A DNA stretch of 64,000 bases from Diorhabda sublineata (lineage: Eukaryota > Arthropoda > Insecta > Coleoptera > Chrysomelidae): NCBI RefSeq assembly GCF_026230105.1, contig NC_079483.1:4209312-4273311 (forward strand). The letters are read 5' to 3'. Of the stretch, positions 23,180-33,010 are shown in pieces. Position 1 is the stretch's first letter. Every line of letters begins with the position of its first letter. The position numbers and the translations under genes were made by a program. The notes under the pieces were generated by a model. That model was not told where the DNA came from. It searched no databases and was given only the letters and a program-made list of their open reading frames with translations.

Positions 23180-23660
23180 TGCCAGGAATTGTTGAAAACC
23201 ATATCGAAAGTCCCTTTTTCATTGATAGCATCTTGAATGGACATAAATATTTAAAACTGCTCTAAAATAATGCGTGCCAACTTTGACAGACTTATCCTGA
23301 TCCAGAAAACCCACAAGTTTCTGCGAGTATAAAATAGTTTCAGCTTTGGAGTATCGACCCATTACGAAATCAATTTCCGGCAGTACCCGGATCAAATTTT
23401 TTCAAATCTGTGAATAGAGGGGTTAAGATCGATAGAATCGACAGCACGATTTCCTGATATGACGCCATTAGACTTCTTTTTGTGACATGTCAAAAGTATT
23501 ATTTATAGAACAGAATCCATCAACCTAGATGATCTAAAAGGATACATGCGATGAAATCAGTCACGTCTGAGATGTTGAATAAAATTAGAAGACATGTTTA
23601 TAGTAGATTAATATGTTGCCAAGATGTTCGCGGCAAGCTTTTTGAACATCTAGAACATTG
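23180..23660 (+). mobile_element. DUF4817-type transposon relic (C-terminal half)
   Basis: Broken plus-strand frames give GIVENHIESPFFIDSILNG, YPDPENPQV, a WARSPD/DFFLW-like remnant, NRIHQPR (from E-S-I-N-L-D-D), and EMLNKIRRHVYSRLICCQDV near the C-terminus, in correct order. Multiple stops and shifts. It directly follows the mariner relic. Confidence 0.6.
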
Positions 23661-24017
23661 ACATTACTGTGTTTTTGTTTTCTTTTACATTGTTGAAAAG
23701 TAATCAGTATTACTTATTAGGTTTTTAATTTAATACAGCTGATTTCTGAAATGAAATAATTTTCTTTTTTTAAGTTTTTGTAATAAATACATTTTTATAA
23801 TAAAATAATTAAACAATATACTGGGGATTGCATTCATAATAAGAAAGTTGGTATTTGCTGTTGTCACATAACACACCAGGTGCAATTTTTTTTTCAAATA
23901 AAAATACAAATGACGTTTTTCCTCTTCTATTTATTTATTAACGAATTTATTCCATTTGGATGTTCCACATCGTATATCGATGTATGAATGGTTAAAAAAT
24001 GTACATTTAGCGCCTTA

Positions 24018-24265
24018 ACATACTAGCGGATTGCGAACGACTGCAAAGAGGAAATCGTGGCAAGCGCGTAACGAGATTGCTACGAATAGCAGTGTGGACG
24101 CCATTTTGTACTGTCGCGTACAAACGCCAGCCCGTACGCTGTATCCGTTTCCGGCGTCTTCGAAGTAGTGTTTCCTCCTCGGAATCCATTTTGTTAATGT
24201 GTTCGCGACGCATTCGTTGCGCGCTCGCTCCGCCTCGTGTAGCCGTTTGCGAACCGTTAGTATGA
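24018..24265 (-). mobile_element. Short GC-rich TIR element (MITE-like) with a 68-codon ORF
   Basis: CATACTAGCGGATTGCGAACG at the left is matched by the inverse of GCGAACCGTTAGTATG at the right. The interior is much richer in G+C than its surroundings. On the minus strand 24007-24213 is open and contains MDSEEETLLRRRRKRIQRTG, an acidic then Arg-rich start; no known domain. TAA-like flanks would suit a PIF/Harbinger origin, but the target duplication is not exact. Confidence 0.45.
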
Positions 24266-24269
24266 TAAG

Positions 24270-25615
24270 ACTGTTAGATAAGACGAAGTGTTATGGGACA
24301 ATATGATATTGAAAACAAAATGGAGAAGTAGCAAAATATTTGACTTAATCCTATTTGAAATACTTTTATTTTGTCGTTGTCTTCTCAATATCATGATTAG
24401 CGGTAAAATATTTCGGTTTTAATATATTTTTCAATTTCGAAAAACAATCAGATATCGCATTGTACTAAATCTGGTTAGAAAGATGGATTAAAAATGAAAG
24501 CTGTTAGGTGATTTTTCAAGTATATTTCTTTGGTACATTTTCATCTGTTTTTGAGGTCGAACGACGTCCGATTAAACCGCTCATGCCACTTGTAAATAGT
24601 CTCTAGAAATGGATTTAGCTACCAAATATCTTTATCGCTACGCTCTTGGCACAAAAATCATCCTCATGATTAATAACCACCATTACAATTTCATTCAATT
24701 ATATACTAATTACATTTTGAATATTTATATTTTGTTAAGTGATTGCAAATGTCAAAATTACGAAATTAAAGCCTTTTAGATATTTACTAAAAATGTATGA
24801 ATAAACTCGTCATTATTAGTTAAGTTCTATGACACCAGTTGGAGTTAATGAAACTATTACCCGTATAATTACTAATAAAAACGACTTAAATGAGTTGCAC
24901 TTGAACTGAATTAAACTATTCAGTAAGACGTAGTGAATGTATGCTGAAAGGGATATGGAATATTCAATTTTACTTTTACAAAACAAATGTGGATAGAGAA
25001 CTGGGTAGTACTCGAGTACTTATAGTACTCGTTATAGTACTTAGGAGCACTCAGTATTCGTAAAGATGGGGTTTGTTAGAAAAGTGCTCAGGGCACGACG
25101 CATGCGGACTGCAAAATCAGTCGTGGCCAACTCACGACAGTTTTCAGTGAAGTGGTTTGTTAGAAAAGAAATTAAGAGTCTGTTTATCGCTGCGTGCTTA
25201 CGTTCATATCAATTCAATAGAGAATTTTTTGTTACATTTCGCTCAGCTGAACATACCATTGACAGACAGTCTGCGTCAATAAATTATTGAGTTTAATTTG
25301 GACGTAGTCCTTCAGATGAACGCACAGTGCGTTACGATAGTGATTGTGTATATTCGTGCTAAATATAAATGTTAAAATTTTCTTTTGAATGAGAATAGCC
25401 ATCTGAAACATATCACTCAATAACAAAGATCCAAAGATGGTCGAAGTATGGAACAAGAGGAATTATAATAATTTTCTTGATACTCGATTTCTGATCCAGG
25501 ATATTTATCAGCGTCCAGGAGTTACAAGTTAAACTTCACTTTAGAGGCTCATCTAGGTAATTTGATTGCAGAAAAATACCCTCGGAAGTTCCTGGAATAT
25601 GTGATATGTCGATTT
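24270..25615. other. Mostly non-coding; short palindromic AGTACTCG cluster
   Basis: No recognisable gene. At about 25008-25050 the units AGTACTCGAGTACT, AGTACTCG and AGTACTTAG form a compact palindromic cluster. A 74-codon frame at 25066-25290 has no known motif. Confidence 0.35.
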
Positions 25616-25618
25616 CGT

Positions 25619-25960
25619 GTATACCGCCCTAGTTCTAACCAAAAACGATGCCAGATAGCGATACGCAGACGTTCCTCCGATAACTCGGCGGGCAGCTTCC
25701 GAGAAACCAAAGATTTTGGGTTCCTGAGGAAGAAAGACACCACCAGGAGTGGAGCCTGCGGCTTAATTTGACTCAACATGGGAAACCTCACCAGGCTCGG
25801 ACACCGGAAGGATTGACAGATTGAGAGCTCTTTCTTGATTCAGTAGGTGGTGGTGCATGGCCGTTCTTAGTTGGTGGAGCTATTTGTCTGGTTAATTCCG
25901 ATAACGAACGAGAGTTTGCTCACTAGGCGTATTTCGATATCTCAAAGGCCCGTCATGTTT
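25619..25960 (+). pseudogene. Nuclear 18S rRNA fragment (pseudogene)
   Basis: From ATACCGCCCTAGTTCTAACC at 25621 the sequence follows eukaryotic 18S rRNA through the CTCGGCGGGCAGCTTCCG block, GGAGTGGAGCCTGCGGCTTA, GGACACCGGAAGGATTGACA, GGTGGTGCATGGCCGTTCTT and GGTTAATTCCGATAACGAAC, fading near 25960. Against the known small-subunit sequence it lacks about 35-40 bases at 25725-25735, including the nearly invariant AAACTTAAAGGAATTGACGG segment, and has scattered substitutions. It therefore cannot be a functional rRNA. No 5.8S, ITS or 28S sequence adjoins it. Confidence 0.9.
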
Positions 25961-27034
25961 CATGACAATATCCAACCATATAGGTACGCCAAATCAGTTT
26001 GAGCGAGTTGGGAATTAGTTATGAAGAAGCCAGCAAGGAGTTCGGATCTTATTCTGAGTTTTATATGGGATTCGCTTAAGAGAATGGCCCGAAAGTTAGT
26101 TCTCAGGAGCAGACCTAACCTAACCCAACCAAAACGCATACGAGGCGGTCGGTTTCACTGCGGTGAATAAATTCGGGTTTAATCTGCTTTTTTCATAAAT
26201 TAAATAAAGACTTAGTAACCTACGATATAGCATTTTAGATATTTTGAAAAACGTCCCAGTAAAATCCGTCGCGCACTCCTATGGCTATCTTCTTGTTGAC
26301 ATCTTGTTCACCTACATCTTTACCAATTTGTACATGATTAGATAAATGGGCGGCGGCGGCACATACCTACCTACAATGGGGGCGGATGGAATTTAAACAT
26401 CTATTTTTTATAGACATTAAATCAATTATAACTAGATTGCTTTTTTGTTCAAATGTAACATTTAGAACATTGAGAAATGATGTTTAATTGATTGAGCTGT
26501 TACGAACGATTAAAAAATAATTTATTTAATTCCAAAGAGAAACTACAAACAGATATTTATCTGAGAACAATTATGAAGTTAAATATAGATAAATGGACAT
26601 GTGTTCATCGATAATTGATATAAACTATTTCTAAACAGTGTTGCCATGGACTAATTGATCGAAAAATTATGTCTCGGTACGATCAAGAACGTTATATGGT
26701 GTAGTAAGTCTCCTGTCTCTTGTTCATCAAGAAGGTTCCGGTTTATACCCCGTATTTGTTTGTTCTTTCATCTATGAAATAGGTTCCCGTTTTTAGCCGA
26801 AGTTCATGCTTTATGACATGACATGACAGGTTTTTACCAGAAAGATATGCCTATCACATATAAGAGCTGGAAGTTTCACCCTCTAGAAGTTCTTAGAACA
26901 ATTCATAACAGATAATTGTGGTTTTGGTGATATAAGTGCAGAAGTTTCATTCTACAACAATCTAGAACATTCAAGAGTATTTGAGAGACTACGACATTTT
27001 AGAACCTTCTGGAAGGTTGTTTTATCTCTAATCT
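25961..27034. other. Non-coding, nothing recognised
   Basis: No gene or repeat supported; a short CCTAACCTAACCC run occurs near 26115. Confidence 0.35.
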
Positions 27035-27525
27035 AACCTAACCAACCCTTGGGAGTAGTTTTAGATGCTTCTAACATAGCTGGAAACGAGGATGAGAACA
27101 AAGCCGAAAATCTTCTGCTGAAAGTGTTCCTAAAGCCTTCCAAAAGACGAGACAAGATATTATGGTGCCAGTTGCTAGCTCAAGTCCTGATCGCTAAATT
27201 TTGATGTTACTCCTGAGGATTTATCATCTTTCCCAATGGCAGGATTAAGGAAAGGAACAAGAAAACGTAGAAAGAAATTGAAGAGTGGTATTTTTATTTT
27301 TTTGAACTAAATTCTGAAAAAAGAACTTTGGCTAAGTTAAAAAGAAAGGAAAAGTAAATTTGGAGAAGTAACGAAAAAAGTATATACTTGCTTTGTGCTG
27401 ACTGAGGTGAATCATGAGATTTATAAGCAGAAGTTGAGCGGCTTCAACCAGCTAATGTTGAAAACTTATGAAAGGACACATTTGCTGTTGTGGAATTCAC
27501 AGGTGTTTGAAGTGATGTGTGAGAG
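27035..27525 (+). mobile_element. Pogo/Tigger-like transposon tail
   Basis: Plus-strand frames read VPVASSSPD, then a SPEDLSFLPMAGLRKGTRKR block and RKKLKSGIF, then a Lys-rich run. This resembles the charged C-terminal tail of CENP-B-derived pogo/Tigger transposases (x-SPED-x-x-P-x-P-K-A-x-x-R-K-x-x). No DDE domain is present upstream; the relic is interrupted at 27531 by the Copia insertion. Confidence 0.45.
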
Positions 27526-27535
27526 CTAGCATTGG

Positions 27536-27875
27536 TGTTGTTTCATTTACAGTGGGTTTTGGGTTTGTAGTTGCAAATAAATTGAGTCCAATCTTGATCA
27601 ATGTTCGATTTATTGAACAGGATTTCAAAGTGCGTTCAAATAAATAATAATAACGGAATAACAATTTCGGAGCACGTTTTTCTTTCGCCTTTCTTTTCGC
27701 TCGTGTCACTATTACATGAAACTGTCAAAAGGTGCTTATCGCCTACTAATTTAATAAAATCAGAATACATAATTACCAACTTTGACTCTATATAAAACAA
27801 AAGTATAGTGTGAAGTTGGATAGGGTCAAGGTTGGGTTGGGTTCGGGTCAGCTGTCAATTGATCAATTCTCAACA
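27536..27875 (-). repeat. Copia 3' LTR
   Basis: 340 bp with TG/CA ends, identical to the other LTR except C instead of T in the CTTTTC/TGCTCG run near 27700. It holds the final codons of pol: the stop TGA lies six bases into the LTR. Confidence 0.95.
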
Positions 27876-30800
27876 CTCCTCCTTGATCAATTTACAGCGA
27901 AGTGTCTCAAAAACTTTTCTGTTGAGTGCTTTTGTGAAAATGTCTGCAATCTGTTTGCTGCTCTCGACGTGTTGCAGTGTCACAGTGTTGCCGACGTGTT
28001 GCTGAATGTGTTTTCGTGGTATCTCAATGTGTCTCTTGCCTCTGGTTGTCTTTCCTTCGTGTGCATTCTGTAACATGTGAATCGCTGACATGCTGTCGAT
28101 TTTCAGAGTGATCGGCTGATCACTTTCCAGGATACCAAGTTCCAGTGCGAGTCTCTTAATCCAGCACACATCTCCAATCACAGACACTGCGGCTCGGTAC
28201 TCGGCTTCTGCGGTTGAAGTCGCTACCAAACGCTGCTTCTGTGAGTACCAGACTACTGGTCCTCCTCTCATCACCAATACTCCACTTGTCGACTTTCCTG
28301 TCTCAGGGTCTCCTCCGAAGTCTGAATCGGTGTATGCTACGAGTTCTTTGCCTTCTCCGAAGTAGATTCCTGCTGTCACTGTCCCTCTCAAGTACTGGAA
28401 TACATGTTTCACCATCGCCTGATGGCTTTTCATGGGATTGTTGCAGAATCGACTGAGGTAGTTCACGGCGAAACTGATGTCTGGTCGAGATATTGTAGCG
28501 AGGTACAACAAACTCCCTATCGCCTCGCGATAGTTGTTCTTCGCCGGTAGTGCCTCGTCGTTCTTGAAATCTGTTTTCTTGGTGATCATTCCTTGCTCAA
28601 TTGGTGTGGATGCTGGGTTGCACTGTTCGAGTTTCATCCTCCTCAAGATCTTCTCCGTGTACCGAGGCTGATTCACGAAGATTCCATCTTTGTCGACCTT
28701 GATTTCCATGCCCAAGTACGTCAACTTGTCCTGAACTTTCTCACTGTAAGTGATCTGAAACTCCTTGCTTATTTCCTTCAAAAGTCTGTATATTCTCTTT
28801 TCATCTTTCCCAATTATCAGTCCATCATCCACGAAGAGTGAGAGCATAATGCTCTTGTCCTTGGTGTAGTAAATACACGGGTCGTCATCTGCGTTGATCA
28901 GGCCAACTTTCTTTACAAAGTGTGTAGTGACTCTCTCGTTCCACATCTTTGGGGCTTGCTTGAGTCCGTAAAGACTCTTATCCAACCTGCAAACTTTACC
29001 TGATCCATCGTCGAATCCTTCAGGCTGATTCATGTAGATGACTTGTTCCAGATTTCCATACAAGAATGCCGTTTTCACATCGAACGATACCAACTTCATT
29101 TTCTCTGACGCTGCGTGACTTAGTAGTAGTCGAATCGATGCATGGCGGGCTACTGGGCTGAATGTTTCCTTGTAGTCCACTCCTTCCTTCTGTTCAAATC
29201 CTCTGGCTACGAGTCTGGCCTTGTATCTTCCATCTGCTTTCTCTCGAAGTACCCACCGACATGTGATAGGTTTCACTCCTTCAGGGCAGTCCACCAGTTC
29301 CCAAGTTTTCATTTCCATTAGCGAGTCGTACTCCTCCTGCATTGCTTTTCTCCACTTTTCATCTTTAAGTGCCTGACTCACCGGAATGTCTTCAGCTTCA
29401 CCAATCATGGCTACTTTTGCGCTCATTCCTCCATGTCTGTTATTAAGTACATAGTCTTTCAGTCTCGGTGGTGGTTGCAAAGTTCGACGATCTCGCAAAC
29501 TTCTCCTTCCTGGCTCTTCTTCTGGCGGTTGTGTCCCACTTTCGTTCTCACTTTCCTCTTCAGCACTTTCTCCAGTCGTCCAGTTGTCTTCTTCTTCGTC
29601 TGACTCACTGCTGCTTTCTTTTTTCTTCTCAAGTGTACCCTCTGTTGCCGATGTCTCAACTTCAGTGCCTTGCCTCTGTCGTATCCTCTCCTCGTCGAAG
29701 ATTACATTGTCTGAAGTAATGACCTCTCTTTTCTCTTTCATGTAAATCCTGTAACAGGGCGAATCAATGTCATAGCCAACCAGAATTCCCTTTTCTGATT
29801 TTCTATTTATTTTGCCTCTCTTTTGTGCTTGGGTCAGCACATAACATTCACAGCCAAAAGGTCGCAGTTTCTTAATCTTCATTTTCCTTCCAAACCACAA
29901 TTCTGCTGGACTCTTTCCTGGTATGTTGCTGGTTCCTGTCTGGTTGATCGTGAAGATCACGTGGTTCATTGCCTCTGCCCATAGTTTCTCGTTCAATCCA
30001 TCTTCATGTATCGCTGCCCTGGCTGCTTCGACAATAGTTCTCATTTCTCTTTCAACCCTTCCATTTTGCTCTGGCGTGTGTACATTCGTAAAGGTGTGAA
30101 AGATTCCCAACTTGTCCATGAGTTCTTTCGTTTTTGCATTCTTCAGTTCCGTGCCGTTGTCCGATCTCAGGCTCTTCACTCTCTTTCCTAGTTGATTTTC
30201 TACAAGTCTCAGGTAGCTTGCAATCTTCTCAGGGGCCTCACTTTTCGTCTTCATGAAATAACAGCTTCGGTAGTGAGTGAAGTCGTCCTTCAACATGAGC
30301 CAATACTTTGCTCCTCCCAGGGATGGGATGTTCATCTCTCCAGTGTCGACATGAACAAGATCTAACGGCTGCTGGGCTGTCTTAGGATTGTTCGGATGTG
30401 CGGATCGATGTTGCTTGCCATATGCGCACCCTGTGCACACATAATTATTCCAGTCATCAACATACTTGATCCCTTTCCTTTTTAGTATGTCCCTCACATA
30501 CTTCACGTTTTGATGGGCGAGTCTTTCATGCCATACTTTGATCTGAACCATCAAACTTGCCTCTTCTTCCTGTCCTTCTCTTCTGAGCATCATTTTGTAT
30601 AAATTTCCTTTGCGCCTTGCTACTGCCACAACCTCGTTGCTTTTCTTACAATGGAATATCGACTCGTTTTCATCTGCCTTCTGTACATGTCCCTTGTCTA
30701 ACATCTGACTGACTGAGAAAAGATTAAAGTTGAGATTTGGTACATAGATCACATCTTCAAGTACCACTGGATACCACTTTTGACCATCAAAAGCCTCCAT

Positions 30801-30911
30801 CTCAATGTTCCCGACTGCAACGCCATCTAGCCTAGTTGAATCTCCGATCACAATTGGGATTGGCTCGTCCAGCTCGACAAGCTGTACAAACCATTCTCGA
30901 TGAGACGTCAT
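27870..30911 (-). CDS. pol: Copia Pol polyprotein (protease, integrase, reverse transcriptase, RNase H)
   Basis: 1013 codons from the first in-frame ATG (30911); the same frame is open further upstream, where it encodes the protease active site SWYQDSGASQH just before that Met, so the ATG is not the true start. Residues from the Met: GAG-pre-integrase H-x-x-x-x-x-H..C-x-x-C zinc motif (WHERLAHQ at 127, CTGC at 159); integrase DD35E at D189, D251, E287; an acidic linker (about 430-465); reverse transcriptase with D611 in SFDVKTAF and FVDD at 693-696; RNase H with D862, E902 and D939. No internal stop. The stop lies in the 3' LTR. Products are made from a Gag-Pol precursor and act in cytoplasmic virus-like particles, with integrase in the nucleus. 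Confidence 0.95.
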   Translation of the reverse strand: MTSHREWFVQLVELDEPIPIVIGDSTRLDGVAVGNIEMEAFDGQKWYPVVLEDVIYVPNLNFNLFSVSQMLDKGHVQKADENESIFHCKKSNEVVAVARRKGNLYKMMLRREGQEEEASLMVQIKVWHERLAHQNVKYVRDILKRKGIKYVDDWNNYVCTGCAYGKQHRSAHPNNPKTAQQPLDLVHVDTGEMNIPSLGGAKYWLMLKDDFTHYRSCYFMKTKSEAPEKIASYLRLVENQLGKRVKSLRSDNGTELKNAKTKELMDKLGIFHTFTNVHTPEQNGRVEREMRTIVEAARAAIHEDGLNEKLWAEAMNHVIFTINQTGTSNIPGKSPAELWFGRKMKIKKLRPFGCECYVLTQAQKRGKINRKSEKGILVGYDIDSPCYRIYMKEKREVITSDNVIFDEERIRQRQGTEVETSATEGTLEKKKESSSESDEEEDNWTTGESAEEESENESGTQPPEEEPGRRSLRDRRTLQPPPRLKDYVLNNRHGGMSAKVAMIGEAEDIPVSQALKDEKWRKAMQEEYDSLMEMKTWELVDCPEGVKPITCRWVLREKADGRYKARLVARGFEQKEGVDYKETFSPVARHASIRLLLSHAASEKMKLVSFDVKTAFLYGNLEQVIYMNQPEGFDDGSGKVCRLDKSLYGLKQAPKMWNERVTTHFVKKVGLINADDDPCIYYTKDKSIMLSLFVDDGLIIGKDEKRIYRLLKEISKEFQITYSEKVQDKLTYLGMEIKVDKDGIFVNQPRYTEKILRRMKLEQCNPASTPIEQGMITKKTDFKNDEALPAKNNYREAIGSLLYLATISRPDISFAVNYLSRFCNNPMKSHQAMVKHVFQYLRGTVTAGIYFGEGKELVAYTDSDFGGDPETGKSTSGVLVMRGGPVVWYSQKQRLVATSTAEAEYRAAVSVIGDVCWIKRLALELGILESDQPITLKIDSMSAIHMLQNAHEGKTTRGKRHIEIPRKHIQQHVGNTVTLQHVESSKQIADIFTKALNRKVFETLRCKLIKEEC
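27876..27884 (-). promoter_or_regulatory. Polypurine tract of the Copia element
   Basis: AAGGAGGAG on the minus strand directly abuts the 3' LTR (TGTTGAG...). It is the expected primer for plus-strand DNA synthesis and also encodes the last K-E-E of pol. Confidence 0.85.
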
Positions 30912-31879
30912 GTGTTGACTGGCTCCACTGTCTTGATACCATGAAGTTGCCTGTCCTGCGAGATGTCGTTGTCCACTGTCGAGAGAGCTGTGGTCAAAAA
31001 TGCCTTCTTGGGTTTTCCATTTGCTGACTTATTTCCTTCTTCTCGGGATGGACAATCCTTTGCGAAGTGGCCTTTCTGCTTACAATTGTTACATGAGTAT
31101 TTCTTCTTGCAATACTCAATGTACTTCTGATATGCCTTTCCTCTGCACTCCTTGATCACGTGACCTGGCTTCCCACATTTGTAACATGTGAACTGTGACT
31201 TGTCCTGCTTGCTCGACGACTGCCCTTGTTTTCCACGTTTTGCCATGAGAGCGTTGCTGGTACTGCCCTCAAGTCTCAGACGTTCGATGAGTGTGTCCAA
31301 GTTCTTTGCATGTCCCGTCACGTTGTTCCACGCAGTTCTGAAATGTGCCAGTTTTGGCGGTAAGATACTCAAAATCCTTGTCATGACCCAACTTTCTCTC
31401 ATTGGATCATTTTCAGTTGACAATTCCTCTGCCAAGTCCATGATCTCCATACAGTTCTCTATTGCTGACTTGCTCTCATCATACTCAAAGGTAAAGAATT
31501 TGATTCGGGACGTTTCTAAAGTTACATCAGTCTTTGTACCATATAAACTAACTAATTTGTCTATCATGTCTTTGGAAGTTTTACAATTTGCAATTTTGTT
31601 AGCTATCTTACTGTTTACATTTAAACCTATCAGTGTTTGAGCTTCGACATCTTTCTTGGTCCAAGCTGAAACAGTTGCATCTGACGCAGCACCTGCTGGT
31701 CTGACTTTCGTGCCTGATACAATCTCAAACAGGTCTTTGTTCTTAAGTACTAGGTTTAATTTAAATCGCCAAGAAATAAAATTGACATTCCCCTGACTAT
31801 CTTCACTTAACATCTCCAACTGAGATTTTACAGTATCCATTTTGCATTTAAATTCTACAATTTGACTGACTTCTGACAA
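30908..31879 (-). CDS. gag: Copia Gag (nucleocapsid) protein
   Basis: 323 codons from MSEVSQIVEF; a second Met 13 codons on (MDTVKSQLEM) is also a plausible start. The N-terminal two thirds resembles the Copia Gag/UBN2 core (WRFKLNLVLKNKDLF; MDLAEELSTENDPMRESWV). The C-terminal third has two CCHC zinc knuckles, CYKCGKPGHVIKEC and CNNCKQKGHFAKDC, which bind genomic RNA. Gag forms the particle shell. It ends at TGA overlapping the ATG of the pol frame, and the protease motif lies in the -1 frame relative to Gag. Confidence 0.92.
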   Translation of the reverse strand: MSEVSQIVEFKCKMDTVKSQLEMLSEDSQGNVNFISWRFKLNLVLKNKDLFEIVSGTKVRPAGAASDATVSAWTKKDVEAQTLIGLNVNSKIANKIANCKTSKDMIDKLVSLYGTKTDVTLETSRIKFFTFEYDESKSAIENCMEIMDLAEELSTENDPMRESWVMTRILSILPPKLAHFRTAWNNVTGHAKNLDTLIERLRLEGSTSNALMAKRGKQGQSSSKQDKSQFTCYKCGKPGHVIKECRGKAYQKYIEYCKKKYSCNNCKQKGHFAKDCPSREEGNKSANGKPKKAFLTTALSTVDNDISQDRQLHGIKTVEPVNT

Positions 31880-32089
31880 TTTTTTTTTAAATAAACAAAA
31901 TGAATTTACAATCTTTCGTAGCGATTTTCTGACTTAAAACGACTTGCGTGTGCGTTGTTCAACGTTGACTTGCTGTGCGAGCCGGATGTGGTCGTCTGAC
32001 TGCGTGCCTGACTGACGTTTTGAACTGCTTTCTGGACTTCGCCGTCGCTTTCCTGGCTTTATTTACAACAAAACCCTTTTACAGCTGCC

Positions 32090-32103
32090 CTGGGCCCATA
32101 ACC
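32090..32103 (-). promoter_or_regulatory. Primer-binding site for initiator tRNA-Met (internal, half-tRNA type)
   Basis: On the minus strand GGTTATGGGCCCAG follows the 5' LTR without a gap. It is complementary to the anticodon stem-loop of insect initiator tRNA-Met (CTGGGCCCATAACC), not to a tRNA 3' end. Drosophila copia is known to prime from such a cleaved half-tRNA. Confidence 0.85.
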
Positions 32104-32443
32104 TGTTGTTTCATTTACAGTGGGTTTTGGGTTTGTAGTTGCAAATAAATTGAGTCCAATCTTGATCAATGTTCGATTTATTGAACAGGATTTCAAAGTG
32201 CGTTCAAATAAATAATAATAACGGAATAACAATTTCGGAGCACGTTTTTCTTTCGCCTTTCTTTTTGCTCGTGTCACTATTACATGAAACTGTCAAAAGG
32301 TGCTTATCGCCTACTAATTTAATAAAATCAGAATACATAATTACCAACTTTGACTCTATATAAAACAAAAGTATAGTGTGAAGTTGGATAGGGTCAAGGT
32401 TGGGTTGGGTTCGGGTCAGCTGTCAATTGATCAATTCTCAACA
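32104..32443 (-). repeat. Copia 5' LTR
   Basis: 340 bp, TG/CA ends, carrying the element promoter in the direction of gag. A TATATAAAAC-like run near 32358 (plus strand) is mirrored in the other LTR. Followed outside by ATTGG. Confidence 0.95.
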
Positions 32444-32448
32444 ATTGG

Positions 32449-33010
32449 TTTCCCTGTTGTTTAGTTCGGGTTCATATGCATACTCGTAGATCCATGATTC
32501 ATCGTCTATCGCAATTTTATAGATAGCATTCCTTTGTTCTAATCGACACGAGTTTTTTTTGAGCGAGTGTCAAATTATGCGATCTTCAACGCGAAAAAAT
32601 CTTTTTGACAGACAAATGTTCATGCAATATTGAATATTTACGAGTGAAACTTATGCCCACGTATGCCTCAATCTCACGATATGTCACAAGACGATATTGC
32701 AATGTCAGTTTACGCACAGCATCAATGTATTCTGGCACATCAGCCGATTTTGGACGACCTTCATGAAATTTATCATGCAGCGAAGTGAATTCGAAAAACC
32801 AGCTCGAGAAGGTGCTTCATCACTAGAAGTCGAAGCGAGTTAATCGGCACACAGCTGTTGGTTTAATCCACGTCGAAAGTCATAGAAAATTTTTGTGGCC
32901 AAGATGTTTCAAGTAACTCTAAATAACCTTTGTCTGAGTACGTTCACTATTAAAAATGTCAAACTTTATGATGGCAATGTCAAATTTGACAAATTCAAAT
33001 CAGTGTTGCA
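32449..33010 (-). mobile_element. Mariner relic (N-terminal half), same family as 16240-16900
   Basis: Minus strand reads RRPKSADVPEYIDAVRKL, QYRLVTYREIEAYVGISFT, a HEHLSVKKIFSR segment, LTLAQKKLVSIRTKE, and a remnant IYEYAYEPELNN of the first catalytic block. This is the canonical order of a SETMAR-like mariner. The reading ends exactly at the Copia target site, so the retrotransposon either landed in or beside this copy. Confidence 0.65.

Larger units (their letters stand above)
27536..32443 (-). mobile_element. Young, nearly complete Copia (Ty1/Copia) LTR retrotransposon
   Basis: 4908 bp, transcribed right to left. Two 340-bp LTRs (TGTTG...CAACA) differ at one base that I could find. ATTGG occurs immediately outside both ends (27531-27535 and 32444-32448), a 5-bp target duplication. 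Order on the minus strand: 5' LTR, initiator-tRNA primer site, gag, protease-integrase-RT-RNase H, polypurine tract, 3' LTR. The integrase-before-RT order is diagnostic of Copia. All catalytic residues looked for are present. The one anomaly is a change of frame between gag and protease. Confidence 0.95.

Noticed and set aside
25008..25050. AGTACTCG palindrome cluster considered as an origin or operator
   Set aside because: Short, no recurrence elsewhere in the window and no known factor; left as a note only.
28214..29719. Several plus-strand open frames of 60-83 codons
   Set aside because: Shadows of the minus-strand Copia pol gene.
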